Notes: a model not told the origin generated them from the letters alone. A DNA stretch of 64,000 nt from Lepus europaeus (GCF_033115175.1 NC_084842.1:29843549-29907548), one strand, 5' to 3'; shown: positions 36,409 through 47,637, counted from the stretch's first letter. Numbers and translations are program-made.

Positions 36409-36884
36409 AATGGAAAGTTAAATTCACTACACTTTTTTTGTCTATTCTTTTATTTTTGTATCCTAGGTAAATGAGGATATGGAGTCATCTTCCTTTCTGC
36501 CCCTTTTCCAGTAATACCACCTAAGAGCCCCTTTAGTAACCGCTGTGGTTAAATGAAAGGAAAAGGCACTGCAGCTCTGAAGTAGACCGAGTGAAACAGC
36601 CAGTTTGGGACGGCATCATGTTTTGGACATGGGTTAAGAGGCTAGTAAGATATTGAAAGAGAGATTTCTCATCATCAAAGAGAATTCCAGGAAAAATAAA
36701 AACTACTATTCACTTTTGCAATCAAGCAGAATAATCAATAATCTGAATTTGGACAAATACACATGGCACTGAGTTGTAGACTAGAACTTTTTGGTGTCAA
36801 CTATTTTTGTTTTTGAAAACTTAGAGATCCTAAAAATTACTACCAAGAACTAGGGAGGACTAACGTTACAGATCAGGTACTGCA

Positions 36885-37035
36885 TAATTTTCCACACATT
36901 ACTTTATTAAATTCTAATAACAGCCTGTTGACACATATAATCTTTATTACGTGCATTTCACAAATGAAAAGACTTGGACTCAGCAAGAAGAAATAACTTG
37001 AAAATGTCCCTTATAGAATACGTAAACAGAAATTA
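36885..37035 (-). mobile_element. MIR SINE, minus strand
   Basis: The order ttattaaattctaataacag, cctgttgacacatataatct, catttcacaaatgaaaagac, ttggactcagcaagaagaaa and aacttgaaaatgtcc follows the reverse complement of the MIR 3' half (…tttaatcctcacaacaac...ttttacagatgaggaaactgaggc...aagtaacttgcccaaggtc). It is decayed but collinear. Confidence 0.65.
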
Positions 37036-38660
37036 TTTAAGGAGTGCAGTAAGTCCAATTTGTGTTTTAAGCAATAGTGGATGCAGATTGCCAGTGACAT
37101 TGAAAAGAAGTAATAAATCATATTTATTAGGCTATTAAATATAATGATACCAAATATCATTTAATAAGTTCTTGGTAATAGAGGTATAAATGTGTTTGGG
37201 CAGAAAGCATGTTTACAAAGAAAATAAATCCTGGTGTCCAGTGTTAACCAATTATAGAAGCAAATACTGCAAATATCAGCAATACTTCATAAATTAGTAT
37301 AACATCCCAGGAAGAAATACTAGACGTAGTCAACATGTACTAACTGATAATGAGTGCAAAGGAAAAAGAATACTATGTAGGAGAAAGAGAAAGAGAAAAG
37401 ATAGGACACCCACATGGACCCATGTTATTAGGTCCCTTTACTGAACAGGAAAAACCAAATCCCGGGTAAAGGCAGAGAAACTATCACAACTAAGGGATAA
37501 TTAAAAAAATCCATTGAAAGGCAATTGCATAAGATAAACTCATGAAATACATATTCTTTAGTGGCTACATGAAATTCTTTGTGAGACATTAGACATGACA
37601 TAAATGAGAATGCAACTTCTCATTCAATAAAATCATGAGGAAGTATGCAAGAAGCCTTTTGGTAATATAATTTAACCCATAGTTTTCCTTCTTCTGCTTT
37701 ATTATAATAAAACAGTGGCCACACTAACAAACATGGAATTGATTTCAAAACTTAGTAAAATTATGAATATACTATGTGGCCACTAATACATTGGAATAAT
37801 TCCAAAAATTTAAGTAGCCAATATAAGCAAACAGAGACTGTTTTTAGAAACCTGGTTCATGTCTTTATGTGCAAGATGAATAAACCATGATTCATTGTAT
37901 GGATTCCTTAAAACTGTCTTCATATGCACACTGGTTGTCTTATTATCCATTCAGCTAAAGTGATTACTGCCAATCAAGTTTTTGGCAAAAGTAAGATGAT
38001 TATATATAGATGCATCTGGCATCAATTTTCAGGTTATCTAAAAAACTGAGAAATTAATAGTATTCTTCAGCCTGTGTTAAGACCACAGGAGCTGTGTTTG
38101 TTCTCTAACATCCAAGAAAAGCTAGCCAAGTGTTTCATTTTGGTACTAGTCATGAAAAGAGATAATAAACTGACTTGCCCAGCATGTTAAAAACAATGAC
38201 CAGAAAAAAATCTTCAGATCTCTGTGTCTTACCACTTGATTGTTTCATCGAGAAAATGATGATAAATAAGATTGACTTCCAGGAAAGTAAAAATTCACTG
38301 TTTTCTGTAACTATTGTAACAGCACAAAGTTTGCTATAATGTATACACACACACTTCCTAGCTCCAGAAATGTGACAAATACATTTTTGCTGATTTTAAG
38401 CTATCCAGGTTATGATATTTTGATATAGCAGCTTGAATGGACACAGACACTCATTATCACCCTGTTTAATGTTTCATATATTACACAAAACCAAATCCAA
38501 ACATCTAAAGATAACTTCATAGCGATATGGTTGCTTAATATCTCAAAAGGCAATGCTTTTTGGAACAAGGAATATGAATTTTAAAACTGATTGAACCTGG
38601 GCTGAAAAAAATTGACTCCACAGTTTGGAGATCTTTTTGCTAATTTATCATTTGAAACGT
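37036..38660. other. Unique AT-rich DNA, no gene seen
   Basis: No repeat family, RNA gene or coding region that I can support. The 66-codon minus-strand frame at 38150-38350 shows no resemblance to a known protein. Confidence 0.42.
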
Positions 38661-38666
38661 GGTGGG

Positions 38667-38668
<2 letters not shown>

Positions 38669-38725
<57 letters not shown>

Positions 38726-38764
38726 CTTCAAGCCACTGGTTCACTCCTTAAATGGCCACAGCCA
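38669..38764 (-). mobile_element. C-repeat SINE tail fragment, minus strand, interrupted
   Basis: A pure (GA)n tract of about 54 bases (38669-38722) is followed by aatcttcaagccactggttc and actccttaaatggccacagc, the tail-proximal part of a minus-strand C-SINE. The element then stops abruptly at the T-run that begins the FAM241B retrocopy. Its head-like remainder is seen near 40268-40322, on the far side of the inserted material. Confidence 0.8.
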
Positions 38765-39789
38765 TTTTTTTTTTTGTACTTCAATCTATTTATTGTAAAT
38801 ACCACAATAAATACAATGCCAATCCCCCTTGTCAGAAATAAAAGGCAGCCAATAGAAATACGTCATTGAAACAAAGATGGCGCTATAAAAATCTGGAACC
38901 TTGTACGTGGACCCCGCCCACGTCCTGCCCCTGGGAAGAGGGAGATCAGCGGGAGCTCCAGGGGCTCAGAACACGCTGGCACTCCCCGAGTCTCTCTTCT
39001 TGCACAAAAGGATTACATGAGAACTAGAAAGAGAATTGCTTTCTTGCTCTGATTCTGTGCCACATAAGTAGGCCCTATGCTACCCAAAAATATCTCGAGT
39101 GGACCAGGGCACCCACTCCACACTGTGGGAATGGGAAGGCTGGCCCAGCCCTCTGCCTCAACACGCTGGCACCCCCCGACCCACAGTCCCTTCTCTGATC
39201 CCTCAGTCAAGGCACCACAGATCCCCCACCCAGGCTCCGCCCCCTCAGCCCCGAAGGTCACCAATGACTCAGGTGGGACAGCAGGTAGACCAGGCCCACC
39301 AGCAGGAGGCCACGCACGCGGAGCATCATGAGCAGGAAGAGGAGCAGGATGGAGGTCACCGGCTCCACGGTGTGGTTGCCGAGATGCCCCTGTGGGAAGC
39401 CCATGTGCACCAGCTGCCGGTTGAGGTCATTGAACGGGGACTGGGCAGCTCCCAGCCTGGCACCTGCCTGCTGCTTGCGGGGACCAGGACCCCCTGGGGG
39501 CGCACCGTGGCCCCTGTTGAGAAAGCTCTGCCAGGGACTGCCACCCCTCACCGCCGCCGCCGGGACACTGGTCCTCACTCGGGGGTCATCGTCTTGCACA
39601 ATTTCCCCATTGGCCAGGATCCGCACCATCCTTCCAGGAGCTGCTGGTCTCTGCTGGGCTGCACCAGCAGCCGAGGTACACTGGCTCCTGGTCAGGACGG
39701 TCGCCGCTGCCAAGGGCTCTGCCTGCGGGCGCGGCTCCGGCCCAGCGGCGTCCACTGGTGGCGGCTGCGAGGCCGCTTCCTCCCACCTC
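38765..39789 (-). pseudogene. FAM241B: FAM241B retrocopy (intronless mRNA copy)
   Basis: A complete-looking mRNA copy on the minus strand: GC-rich 5' UTR (39630-39789), coding region (39258-39629), 3' UTR (38776-39257) with AATAAA (complement at 38789-38794), and an 11-base poly(A) tail (T-run 38765-38775). No introns interrupt it, and its GC content contrasts sharply with the AT-rich surroundings. These are the marks of L1-mediated retrotransposition. It has inserted into a C-SINE. Whether it is transcribed cannot be read from the sequence. Confidence 0.88.
39258..39629 (-). CDS. FAM241B: Open reading frame of the FAM241B retrocopy
   Basis: 123 codons from an ATG at 39629 in a strong context (A at -3, G at +4) to TGA. 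The protein begins MVRILANGEIVQDDDPRVRT (1-20), has a Gly/Pro-rich stretch (HGAPPGGPGP, 41-50), then AAQSPFNDLNRQLVHMGFPQ (61-80), and a C-terminal hydrophobic segment of about 28 residues (91-118). I recognise this as FAM241B (human C10orf35), a single-pass membrane protein of about 121 residues linked to lysosome homeostasis. Compared with the human protein as I recall it, a low-complexity insertion of about two residues lies near 21-30 (an Ala run encoded by a CGG tract). Gly replaces Trp near residue 81, and Arg replaces Gly at 104 inside the membrane segment, which may impair insertion. An in-frame extension upstream has only GTG, so the ATG start is preferred. The open frame may reflect youth and not selection. 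Confidence 0.75.
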   Translation of the reverse strand: MVRILANGEIVQDDDPRVRTSVPAAAVRGGSPWQSFLNRGHGAPPGGPGPRKQQAGARLGAAQSPFNDLNRQLVHMGFPQGHLGNHTVEPVTSILLLFLLMMLRVRGLLLVGLVYLLSHLSHW

Positions 39790-40170
39790 TTTTTTTTGGG
39801 GAGGGGGGGGTTTGTTTTGTTTTATTGGGAACTCAGATGGGCAGAGGTCCTGTGACCCCAGCGATAAACTGAGGCTCAAGGAATATGCCATAGCATTACC
39901 TCTGCATCCTGTGCCCTCTCCCAAGGTAGAGGGAAATCACAAACACCCACCCTCTAGCCCTCCCCACTGACACTCTTAAGGATTTTCCCCAGTACCCAAA
40001 AAGAAGTGTTTCCCTTACCCCCAGCACACACACACACACACAGTTAGGTCCAGCATAGGCCACAATTAGGCCCTCTGCCTGCAGCTCATGCCTGCAGACT
40101 GGGTTGGTGCCTCCTCTGCCTCAGGGGCATGGGAGCTATGGGAGAGGCTTTAAAAAAATAGTAATAGAAG
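39790..40170 (-). pseudogene. Poly(A)-ended 3' UTR-like segment of an unidentified transcript
   Basis: Read on the minus strand, this segment ends with a canonical mRNA 3' end: AATAAA (complement at 39821-39826), about 23 bases of C/A-rich sequence, then A8 (T-run 39790-39797). It abuts the 5' end of the FAM241B copy with no gap. It is GC-richer than the surroundings and contains a (CA)n run (40025-40042). It could be the end of a second retrocopied transcript joined by template switching, or an earlier insertion whose tail became the target. I do not recognise the source gene. Confidence 0.5.
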
Positions 40171-40171
40171 G

Positions 40172-40188
40172 AAAAAAAAAAAAAAAAA
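40172..40188 (+). repeat. A-run at the boundary of the retrocopied block
   Basis: Seventeen A residues following gaagg. It marks the outer (minus-strand 5') limit of the UTR-like segment. The A-run could instead be the tail of a plus-strand insertion; the orientation is ambiguous. Confidence 0.6.
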
Positions 40189-40267
40189 GGGTAAATCTTT
40201 GGCAGTTCCTCCCCACCCAGCCCCTGGTCAGGTTGTGCTGACCTGAATTCATTAGGGAAGTCTTCCT

Positions 40268-40322
40268 GCCAGCCGTGCCGTCCAAAGTGGCAGCTTAAAC
40301 TACTAGGCCATAATGCTAGCCC
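40268..40322 (-). mobile_element. C-repeat SINE head fragment, minus strand
   Basis: The sequence gtccaaagtggcagcttaaa ctactaggccataatgctag ccc matches the reverse of a diverged C-SINE head (…gctgcaggcggcggctttacccgctacgccacagcgccggccc). It is probably the other end of the SINE whose tail lies at 38669-38764, with the middle lost. The two could also be separate fragments. Confidence 0.65.
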
Positions 40323-40414
40323 TTCTTTGGAGAACTTGAGCAAGTAATAATATCTCTCTGAATTTCGTTTTTATAGGGTATATATATACATATTTATAAA
40401 CAGGTAACATGCAT

Positions 40415-40500
40415 CTCATTCATTCAAGATTTGATAAACACTGATTGAGAATCTAACATGTGCCAAGACACTATATTTGAGGACACAGTTTGGAACATGC
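40415..40500 (-). mobile_element. L2-like tail fragment, minus strand
   Basis: The phrase catctcattcattcaagatt, followed by gataaacactgattgagaat, ctaacatgtgccaagacact and gaggacacagtttggaacat, closely follows the reverse of the L2 3' end (attcattcaacaaatatttattgagcacctactatgtgccaggcact...). Confidence 0.65.
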
Positions 40501-40595
40501 CAAAATCGAGCCTCACAGTTTACATTCTAACGGGGTAGGGAGAGTGAAGAGGACTGCATTATACATGCATATATGCATGGGTACCTGTGCACGGA

Positions 40596-40936
40596 CAGCT
40601 CCCCCCTTATAATGGTTCAACTTGAAGTTTACTGACTGTATAATGGTGCAAAAGTCATATGCATTCAGTGGAAACTGTACTTTGAATTTTGATCTTTTCT
40701 GGACTAGAATTATGAGTGCAGCATTCTTGTGATATTGTGTAACTGCAGCAAGCACAGGTCCCAGTCAGTTATGTGATCACCAGGGGAAGCAATTGACACT
40801 CTACAACGTGCTATGCTATTAAGCTATGATGTTGCGTGGATTAGACAAACTCAGTGTATTTTTGACTTGCGGCTTTTTCAACTTACGATGGGTTTTAATG
40901 GAATGAAACCCAATCACAAATCAAGGAGCACCTGTG
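40596..40936 (+). mobile_element. Tigger-type (TcMar) DNA transposon, short copy
   Basis: The ends are imperfect inverted repeats: cagctccccccttataatgg at the left and the complement of caggtgctccttgatttgtg at the right. Internal landmarks such as ataatggtgcaaaagtcata, tgcattcagtggaaactgta, ttgaattttgatcttttctg, cagtcagttatgtgatcacc and acttacgatgggttttaatg match a widely shared mammalian Tigger-derived non-autonomous element. It carries no transposase frame. The exact subfamily is not certain. Confidence 0.72.
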
Positions 40937-41477
40937 TAGTCATATGTTAGGGATGAATGGAGCACGGGGTCAGTAAGAGGTGATAGGATGGGTGGGTGTT
41001 ACTTGATGTGTTTGCATTTGCTACAAATACTAATTCATTTGTATCTGTCATTGTTTAATTATACTATAAAAGGACCATAAACAAAATCAAGCACACACAC
41101 ACAGAGCAAGCAAGATGGATGCTGGTTGTGCCTGTGCCAGTGAGTTGCAAGTAGCTGCTGATAGTATTTTTCTCATGTTAATGTTTTTCCTTCTATAAAT
41201 ATATTTCCATTGATCATTGGTCAAGCAGGCTGTGGCTTTCTATATTCCTTCTATATTTATTATCATTTTAATAGTTTGGAGTATATAAATGTATAAATAT
41301 GATGTGCAGTTTATGTTTTTTATGGCTGAATTAAATTTTGCACAAAAATAGTACATCAAAAACAGAATTAACTTCTAATTTATAAAAGAATTCTCGATCA
41401 ACTTATGTTATCTCCTTTATCTTAGTGATTCTTATCTTTCAAAAAGTCCACTTAATATTTTTCTCAAATTTCTCTCA
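40937..41477. other. Unique AT-rich DNA, no gene seen
   Basis: About 540 bases between the Tigger copy and a SINE. Nothing beyond a short CA run (41093-41102) is recognisable. Confidence 0.45.
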
Positions 41478-41666
41478 CATCCATATGTGATGCCGGTTCT
41501 AGTCCCGGCTGCTTCTCTTCTGATCCAGCTCTCTGCTTTGGCCTGGGAAAGCAGTGGAAGATGTGTTTGGGGCCCTGCACCCACATGGGAGATCGGGAAG
41601 AAGCTCCTGGCTCTTCCTCTCATTGTCTGTAACTCTACCTCTCAAATAAATAAAAATCATTAAAAA
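41478..41666 (+). mobile_element. C-repeat SINE, plus strand, truncated and deleted
   Basis: It begins within the head (catatgtgatgccggttcta), continues gtcccggctgcttctcttct, cctgggaaagcagtggaaga and cacccacatgggagatcggg, then jumps from gctcctggctct to the tail ctctacctctcaaataaata. The head start and about 90 bases upstream of the tail are missing. Confidence 0.9.
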
Positions 41667-43939
41667 ATGCATTTCAATCAAAAACTTTGAGCCCCAAATT
41701 CCATCTTAGCATCTGCTTCCAATTACACAACTCGCAACAAATCAGCTTCTTATCTTCTCTCTGTCCTACGTAATTCATGGCCACCTTATATTTTCCAGGT
41801 CTCTCTTGACTGATACGGCCCAAAGAGAATGTGTCTTAGTCTACCTTTATAAGAACTTACTGTCTTAGCAAGTCATTTGATAACATATTTCCTTTCATTC
41901 CTATAATATTTGTGTGCATGCATGAGTGTGTGTGTGTCTTTTCTTTATCAACTCAAACTGTTTAATTGACTTCTGTTAGGGGGCCACTTCTTCCTTTTAT
42001 ATTCATGGCAGCTAGTATTACACTTCTAAGGAAGAAATACCTAATATCTGTTAAGTGGAAAATAACACATTTTAGGTAGTACATACATTGATGATTTACA
42101 TATATATTTATTTTTCTGTAAGTCACATTTAACACAATTTTGGTTCATCTTAATTTGGAAAAGAAATAATCCTTTCTGATGCATTTTTAATACATATAAT
42201 TTTATATACATATAATTTTAGCGATTCACTTTTCTGGAAGTTGTGTGAAGGAAAACATTTAGAGTTTAGAATCACTTTTACATTCTTGGTTCAAAATTTG
42301 CATATAAATTGAGGTATAATTTTTAAAATCCCATAGCCAGAGATAAAAATAAAATACCAATTAATGTGAAATCAGCATTGGATAATATACTAAAGTAAAG
42401 TCTAAACAAAGTACTAACAAATTCATCAATATCTCCAAATTATATTTAACAGAATCGATTCTGCTTGGCTGTGCTGCGGCAAGTCAAATTCAGGGCTTGA
42501 CTCACAATAAAGCCTATTTTCAGGCATTAGATAAAGATGTTTCAGGTAGCTGTTATAAATAATAAAGATCCTAAGCTCACCAGTATTCAGGATAGCTTAC
42601 TAATTGTTTCTAATAGAAACAAACAGCATTTTTCTTTGAAAACCTGATAAGATTAGGGAAAATCTTTATTTACATATCTGATTCTCACTCAATTCGTTTA
42701 AAACTTTCAGCTGCCTGAGAATGATGATATGAGTTGGCAGAACATATTTATACCCTACAAAAAAAGTTTGCTGGAATCTGATTTCCACATTTACAAATAT
42801 ACCTGATATTAAATTAAAACTTAAAAATAACATAGTTTAGTGACTTAGAAATGAAAACCTGCTTCAACTTCCTGTTTCTGTTGATTACAACCAAACAGTG
42901 CTCCAGCTGTGAGAAATTTCTTTTATTCTTTTTCAGAGTTAAACACAGACACACACATATACACACACGCTTTGTCCTTGAAACTCTTAAAAACTCTGCC
43001 TCTGTTGCATACTGCTAAAGAAATATTAAGTTTCTGATATTTTTAAGCTCACATTTTTCTTTACTGTTATGTATAATGGTGCGATATTTGTATCACACCT
43101 TGCTTCTTTTAAGATTAGTAAACTAATATATAATTTTAGTCCTTTGGAAACCACTTTCTTGCATGGTAAAATTGATTTTTGTTTGAAATATATAGTTTGC
43201 AGATAACCCATGTATTCATTTCTTTCTATATATTACTTTTACTTAAAGGCAAGATAAGCTTAAAAATGTGCTTAATGGGCTAACTGATTAGTAGTTGGCC
43301 TTTCCATCGGAGAACCGTGTTTGTATTGGTAATCGTTAGGGACACAGAAAATAAAAGCTTAGACTAGAATCTTAAAACTGTAATGAGAAGCCCAACCTCA
43401 GACCATCTTTTGAGCACAGAGAAGAAAAATTTCTTTGTTCTCTTTTGACACTTTGTCTTTGGGAAAGGAGCAGGGGTCTAGAAGCAGGCTAAAAGAATAA
43501 ATAATATATTTGATATATTATTCCATGTAAGAGACCCTCAAAAGATAGACACTTTTTGTTATCTTCACAAACTGTATACCCTGTTTTCTAAAATACCTTA
43601 CCAGGATGTTGTAGTCCAAGGGAAGAGGCAGTTTCCCTGAGATAAGAGCAAACACACTCTTTGAAAGTAATCCCAGGTATGAGGATTAGAAAGATAACTT
43701 GAAGCTTCATTTCTTTTTATCTTATCACATCTTTGCTCCCTCACAGGACTATAAATGATAAGTTCTGTTTAAAAGAACACCACATTGGAGCTGCACAAGC
43801 TGAAGCAAAATTTTTTCCCAACTTGTTCTGGGCACTAGGGAAAGAGAGACTGCCCCTCACTAACTCTCAAAAAGTTTGTGTAATATGGGAGAGTGATGTT
43901 TTCACACAGTGATGGTATGCTTCAGTGTACACTGTACCC
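41667..43939. other. Unique AT-rich DNA, no gene seen
   Basis: About 2.3 kb with only short TG and CA simple stretches (41912-41938, 42946-42969). A T-free, moderately complex segment before the A-run (43790-43939) could be the end of a processed transcript, but no poly(A) signal precedes the tail. Confidence 0.4.
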
Positions 43940-43967
43940 AAAAAAAAAAAAAAAAAAAAAAAAAAAA
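43940..43967 (+). repeat. 28-base A-run
   Basis: A pure A-run following gtaccc. A long uninterrupted run suggests the tail of a recent retrotransposed sequence, but I cannot identify a body upstream, and no target-site duplication is clear. Confidence 0.8.
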
Positions 43968-44010
43968 GCACAATTCTGTAACAGCAAGGAGTTTCCAACA
44001 TGTGAGGGAT

Positions 44011-44121
44011 CCTTCAAGACTTCATGAAAAATGTGCATTATGAAAACCTCCAGACATGTATTTCAATCATTTTTACATCAAAATAAATTTATCTTTATTC
44101 TCATGAACTATTAGAAGTATC
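44011..44121 (+). mobile_element. Short terminal-inverted-repeat element, copy 1
   Basis: About 110 bases bounded by ccttcaagacttcatgaaaa at the left and its imperfect complement ttctcatgaactattagaag at the right. The centre (catcaaaataaatttatctt) resembles the centre of copy 2 at 55557. The structure is that of a small non-autonomous DNA transposon (mariner-like). The family name is uncertain. Confidence 0.6.
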
Positions 44122-46254
44122 TTCACATAAGCCAGTTAGCCATATGAGACAGAAGACAATGGATAAACGATGCATCTAATTTTTCATGGTCTACATTCTC
44201 ATGTCTAGGAAGAGAGCAGTGTTGGGATGTCTCCTGATGAATTCTGAGGTTTGTATCAGAGAATGTGCTCGACTCAGAGGTCCTAAGCCAGCTGGGGACC
44301 TGGAGGTGATTCTAAGGCTCACACTTTGATTTGCGAAGAGAGATATTGACTTTATAGTTGGTTTGTTTTGTGGATTTTTTTTTTTTTTTTGGTGAGGGGG
44401 CAAATAAGGTATTAAACAGTAAGTAACCTATTCATGTTGTTTGAAAAATGAATATATAATGATGTAGAGGACTGGGTCATAATGGCATTATGAATATTTC
44501 AAAAACACAGAAGAAAGAACTTATAAAGACTTTCATGCTATCTAAGATGCATTTCACTGGGAAGGAGCGTAATCGGGGAATGTCAGTTGATGTGTTAATT
44601 TCTTTTAAAGGAGTCTGATGTGATATGTTTAGAGGGTGATACAATTTAACATTATTCATTTATAAAACACAAAATATAGTATTTGTGATCATTTAATATG
44701 ATATAGGTTTAAATAAATATATTTACTGCTTATGAGGGAAAGGTTTAAAACTTTCAACAGGTTATAAGACCTGCTTAAAAGGAAGAGAAATTTCAAGTTT
44801 CAGGTGCTGGAAACTTCATTTATTCTTTTCCATTAGAGACAGAAAAAGAGGCACACTTTTCTTGGGCACTCTTTAGATGGTTACATCACTAAGTCACCAC
44901 ACGATCCCAATCCTACCCTGACCTTATTTATAAGGTATTTCCATGGCATGAACTCAAGGACATAATATAGCAAAGTTTATGACAAATCAGTCATATCCAC
45001 TCTTTTAAATAATTTATTAGGGGTCTGCAGTAGGGTGCACTAAGAGCATTTCTTTTAAACTCTTCCATAATTCAGATTTTATCAATGTGGAATTACCCTG
45101 TGGTCAATTAAATCTGAGGGAGTGCAGTTTTTATGTTTCTTGAATACACAGGACTTCAAAGCAAACATTACTTTATGATATATTAATAACACAAGGAATT
45201 TTACTAGTAATATTTGGTGAGGCATAAAAGAACCTAAGACTCTATCTATTTGTACAGCAGCAGAATGGATCTAAGAATGATTCTAACCGTAACTCTTAGT
45301 CAAACACATTAGCACAGTCCATTTATGTAGTAGAATGTTCAGTAGAGACCAAGGAATATTCTTTGATGTTAAAATTGGAATACTTCTCTAAAAATATCCT
45401 TCTGTATATAGATGCCAAGCCTAAATTATCATTTAAAAACCACAGTAAGTGGCTCCATTTTTTTGCAATACAAAATAATCTGATGGAATTGAAAATTTGT
45501 TTTCCTTCCAAATTCTAAGAACCAATTCAAAAGTAGCAGAAACCCATTTTTTTTTTTTACTGAAATAATGTTTCTTCTAAAATTACTGGCCATATACTTT
45601 AGTAAATTAAAATATTCTAAAAACACTCTAAGATGGTTTCAGCTTATTATTTAGTTTAGAACCATATTAGACAAATCAAGCACCCCAAAGGTACCATGTG
45701 ACCAATTATATTCTAATAGATCAGTGGAATTGCTGTTAATGATGCAAAGGTCAATAAAATCCCTTAGAAATACAAAGAAATTCCTTTCTCTTACCTGTAA
45801 ATTACAGATGTACTAAGGCTGCTTTATTTTGTTTCCTAGTTTCTTTTTCCTTCTATAACTTCATACATTCAAAATATAGGATCATTTTGTAGTATCTGTG
45901 TGGTTCCTTAATTAATTTCAAGAGTTTCTTTTTTTAATACAAAACTTGCATGGTATTATGCATAATTAAGTACTTGATAAATTGATTATTTCAAGATAAG
46001 GTCATTGTGGCAAATTTAAATCATTTTTTTCCTGAATTATAGTTTATGAAGATCCCTCTTAGCTTTTGGTAATCTGATAACGTGTGTATAGATACTAGAA
46101 CATCAAATGTTTCTATCAGTTTTTAACAAAATAAGGAATTAAAACTAATTTTTATGAGGGTTTAATTTAAGTGTCATCATAAATGTAGCCACTTGGTTTA
46201 GTCCTATCAGTTCAAAATGGGAAAACTGAAAAAATAATACATAGAGGAGAAAAT
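44122..46254. other. Unique AT-rich DNA, no gene seen
   Basis: About 2.1 kb. A T-run (44377-44390) and a second one (45547-45558) are present. Short minus-strand frames of 60-70 codons pass through them but carry no motif. Confidence 0.42.
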
Positions 46255-46528
46255 CCTGCTTACCCTTATCTGAAATGCTTGGGACAAGAAGTATTTCATA
46301 TTTTAGATTTTTGGGAATTTTGGAATATTTGCTTATGTAATGAAATATCTTGGGGAGAGGTCTCAAGTCTAAATATGAAATACGTTTATGTTTCTTTCAA
46401 ATTCACCTTATACACATATCCTGAGGGTAATTTTGTATGATATTTTGTGTGTTTGCCTTTGGTTGTGACCTGTCACACAAGGTCAGCTGTGGAATGTTCC
46501 ATCAGGTTGAAGCTCAAAAAGTATTTAA
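46255..46528 (+). mobile_element. Tigger7/MER44-like DNA transposon fragment
   Basis: Collinear with this family: acccttatctgaaatgcttg, ggacaagaagtatttcatat, tttagatttttgggaatttt, ggaatatttgcttatgtaat, atcttggggagaggtctcaa, gtctaaatatgaaatacgtt, accttatacacatatcctga, gggtaattttgtatgatatt and finally aagctcaaaaagtattt. The right terminus is missing. Ancient element, no coding frame. Confidence 0.75.
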
Positions 46529-47394
46529 AATATTAATATAATGTAAATGCATATCTATGGGGGAGAGAGTAAACTTTAAGATTAGCATTACATCAAATCT
46601 AAAAGCAAAATGGAAGAATTTAGAGATTGGTTGAATTTATATTAAACGTGTCTTTTTCATTTTGCAGTTTTATCATTATTGTTTTTAATATTTAAGCACC
46701 CAGCAATCAACTTGTATTTAAAGGAACTCTCCGGTGAGGTATGGACAGAACCTAAAAATCAATCACTTTTCTCTCAATTCAGAGGTAGAGGAGGGGTGGG
46801 CACGGTGAGGAACAGAACTTCAAAAGGAACCAAAGGTTAAGAGAAAGCCATCTTGTTAGCGGATAGAACAGCGTACAGTGTGTTTGCCTTGGGGACTGAA
46901 ACTGTATTGAGTATTCCTGTATTAAATGGGCTCTCTAAGCGATGCCATCATTACCTCCAGGTAGGTACTGGATGACTCCCCAACAAGTGTTAGATAGAGG
47001 ACAGGTTGCTGCAAGTCCTTACTCTTTCCTCACAAAAAAGAGATGCAAGAAACACTCACATTCTAGATAATTCAAATATTAAACTGAAAATTCTGGCCTT
47101 AATGTGGTCAGGGAAAAAAACACAGGTTATTAGGTGATGAATCCAGTCCTACTTTCTTTTCCAATTTCTTCTGTATGTTCCCATGGTTATAATGAGAATC
47201 AAAATATGTTCCCTAAATTTTCTTCAAAAAGTACATTAAGAAATCTGGATTTATTTATCTTTAAAGCCCAATTTGGCATTCAGATGCCCACAAATTACAA
47301 CTCTCTTTTACACATCAATCTCACAATTGATGAAAAAATGTTAATTATTAATACTCCCAAAATGCATGCTTAGCCTGTCATTGGAGACGCCCAG
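46529..47394. other. Unique DNA, no gene seen
   Basis: About 870 bases. The 79-codon plus-strand frame at 47134-47373 has no recognisable domain. Confidence 0.45.
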
Positions 47395-47637
47395 TTTTCA
47401 CACTGTAGTGACTGGGTTTAAATTCTGGCACTAGATCCTGACTGTAACTTTCTACTGATGCAGACCTCAGGAGGCAGCAATGATGGCTCAAGTAACTGAG
47501 TCCCTGCCACCCACCACTCATGGGGGAGACCTAGATCGGGTTCCTGGCTCCTAGCTTCAGTCTCACCCAGCCCGGATAACTCTCTCTCACTCCTCTGTCT
47601 CTCTGTCTGACCATCAAATAAATGATTTTTTAAAAAT
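47395..47637 (+). mobile_element. Strongly diverged C-repeat SINE, plus strand
   Basis: Landmarks in order: tgactgggtttaaattctgg (B-box area), gcagcaatgatggctcaagt, aactgagtccctgccaccca, catgggggagacctagatcg, ggttcctggctcctagcttc, ctctctctcactcctctgtc and the tail gaccatcaaataaatgattt. The high divergence makes this one of the older copies in the window. Confidence 0.82.

Noticed and set aside
38669..38722. GA tract considered as a regulatory GAGA element
   Set aside because: It lies in the C-SINE tail region where GA/TC tracts are standard.
39258..39755. 165-codon version of the FAM241B frame
   Set aside because: The extension starts at GTG in the 5' UTR; the conserved start is the ATG at 39629, giving 123 codons.
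39099..39872. 257-codon plus-strand frame opposite FAM241B
   Set aside because: Shadow of the GC-rich antisense retrocopy; it has no family resemblance.
43790..43967. Processed pseudogene ending in the 28-base A-run
   Set aside because: No poly(A) signal before the tail, no target-site duplication seen, and the body matches no transcript I know.
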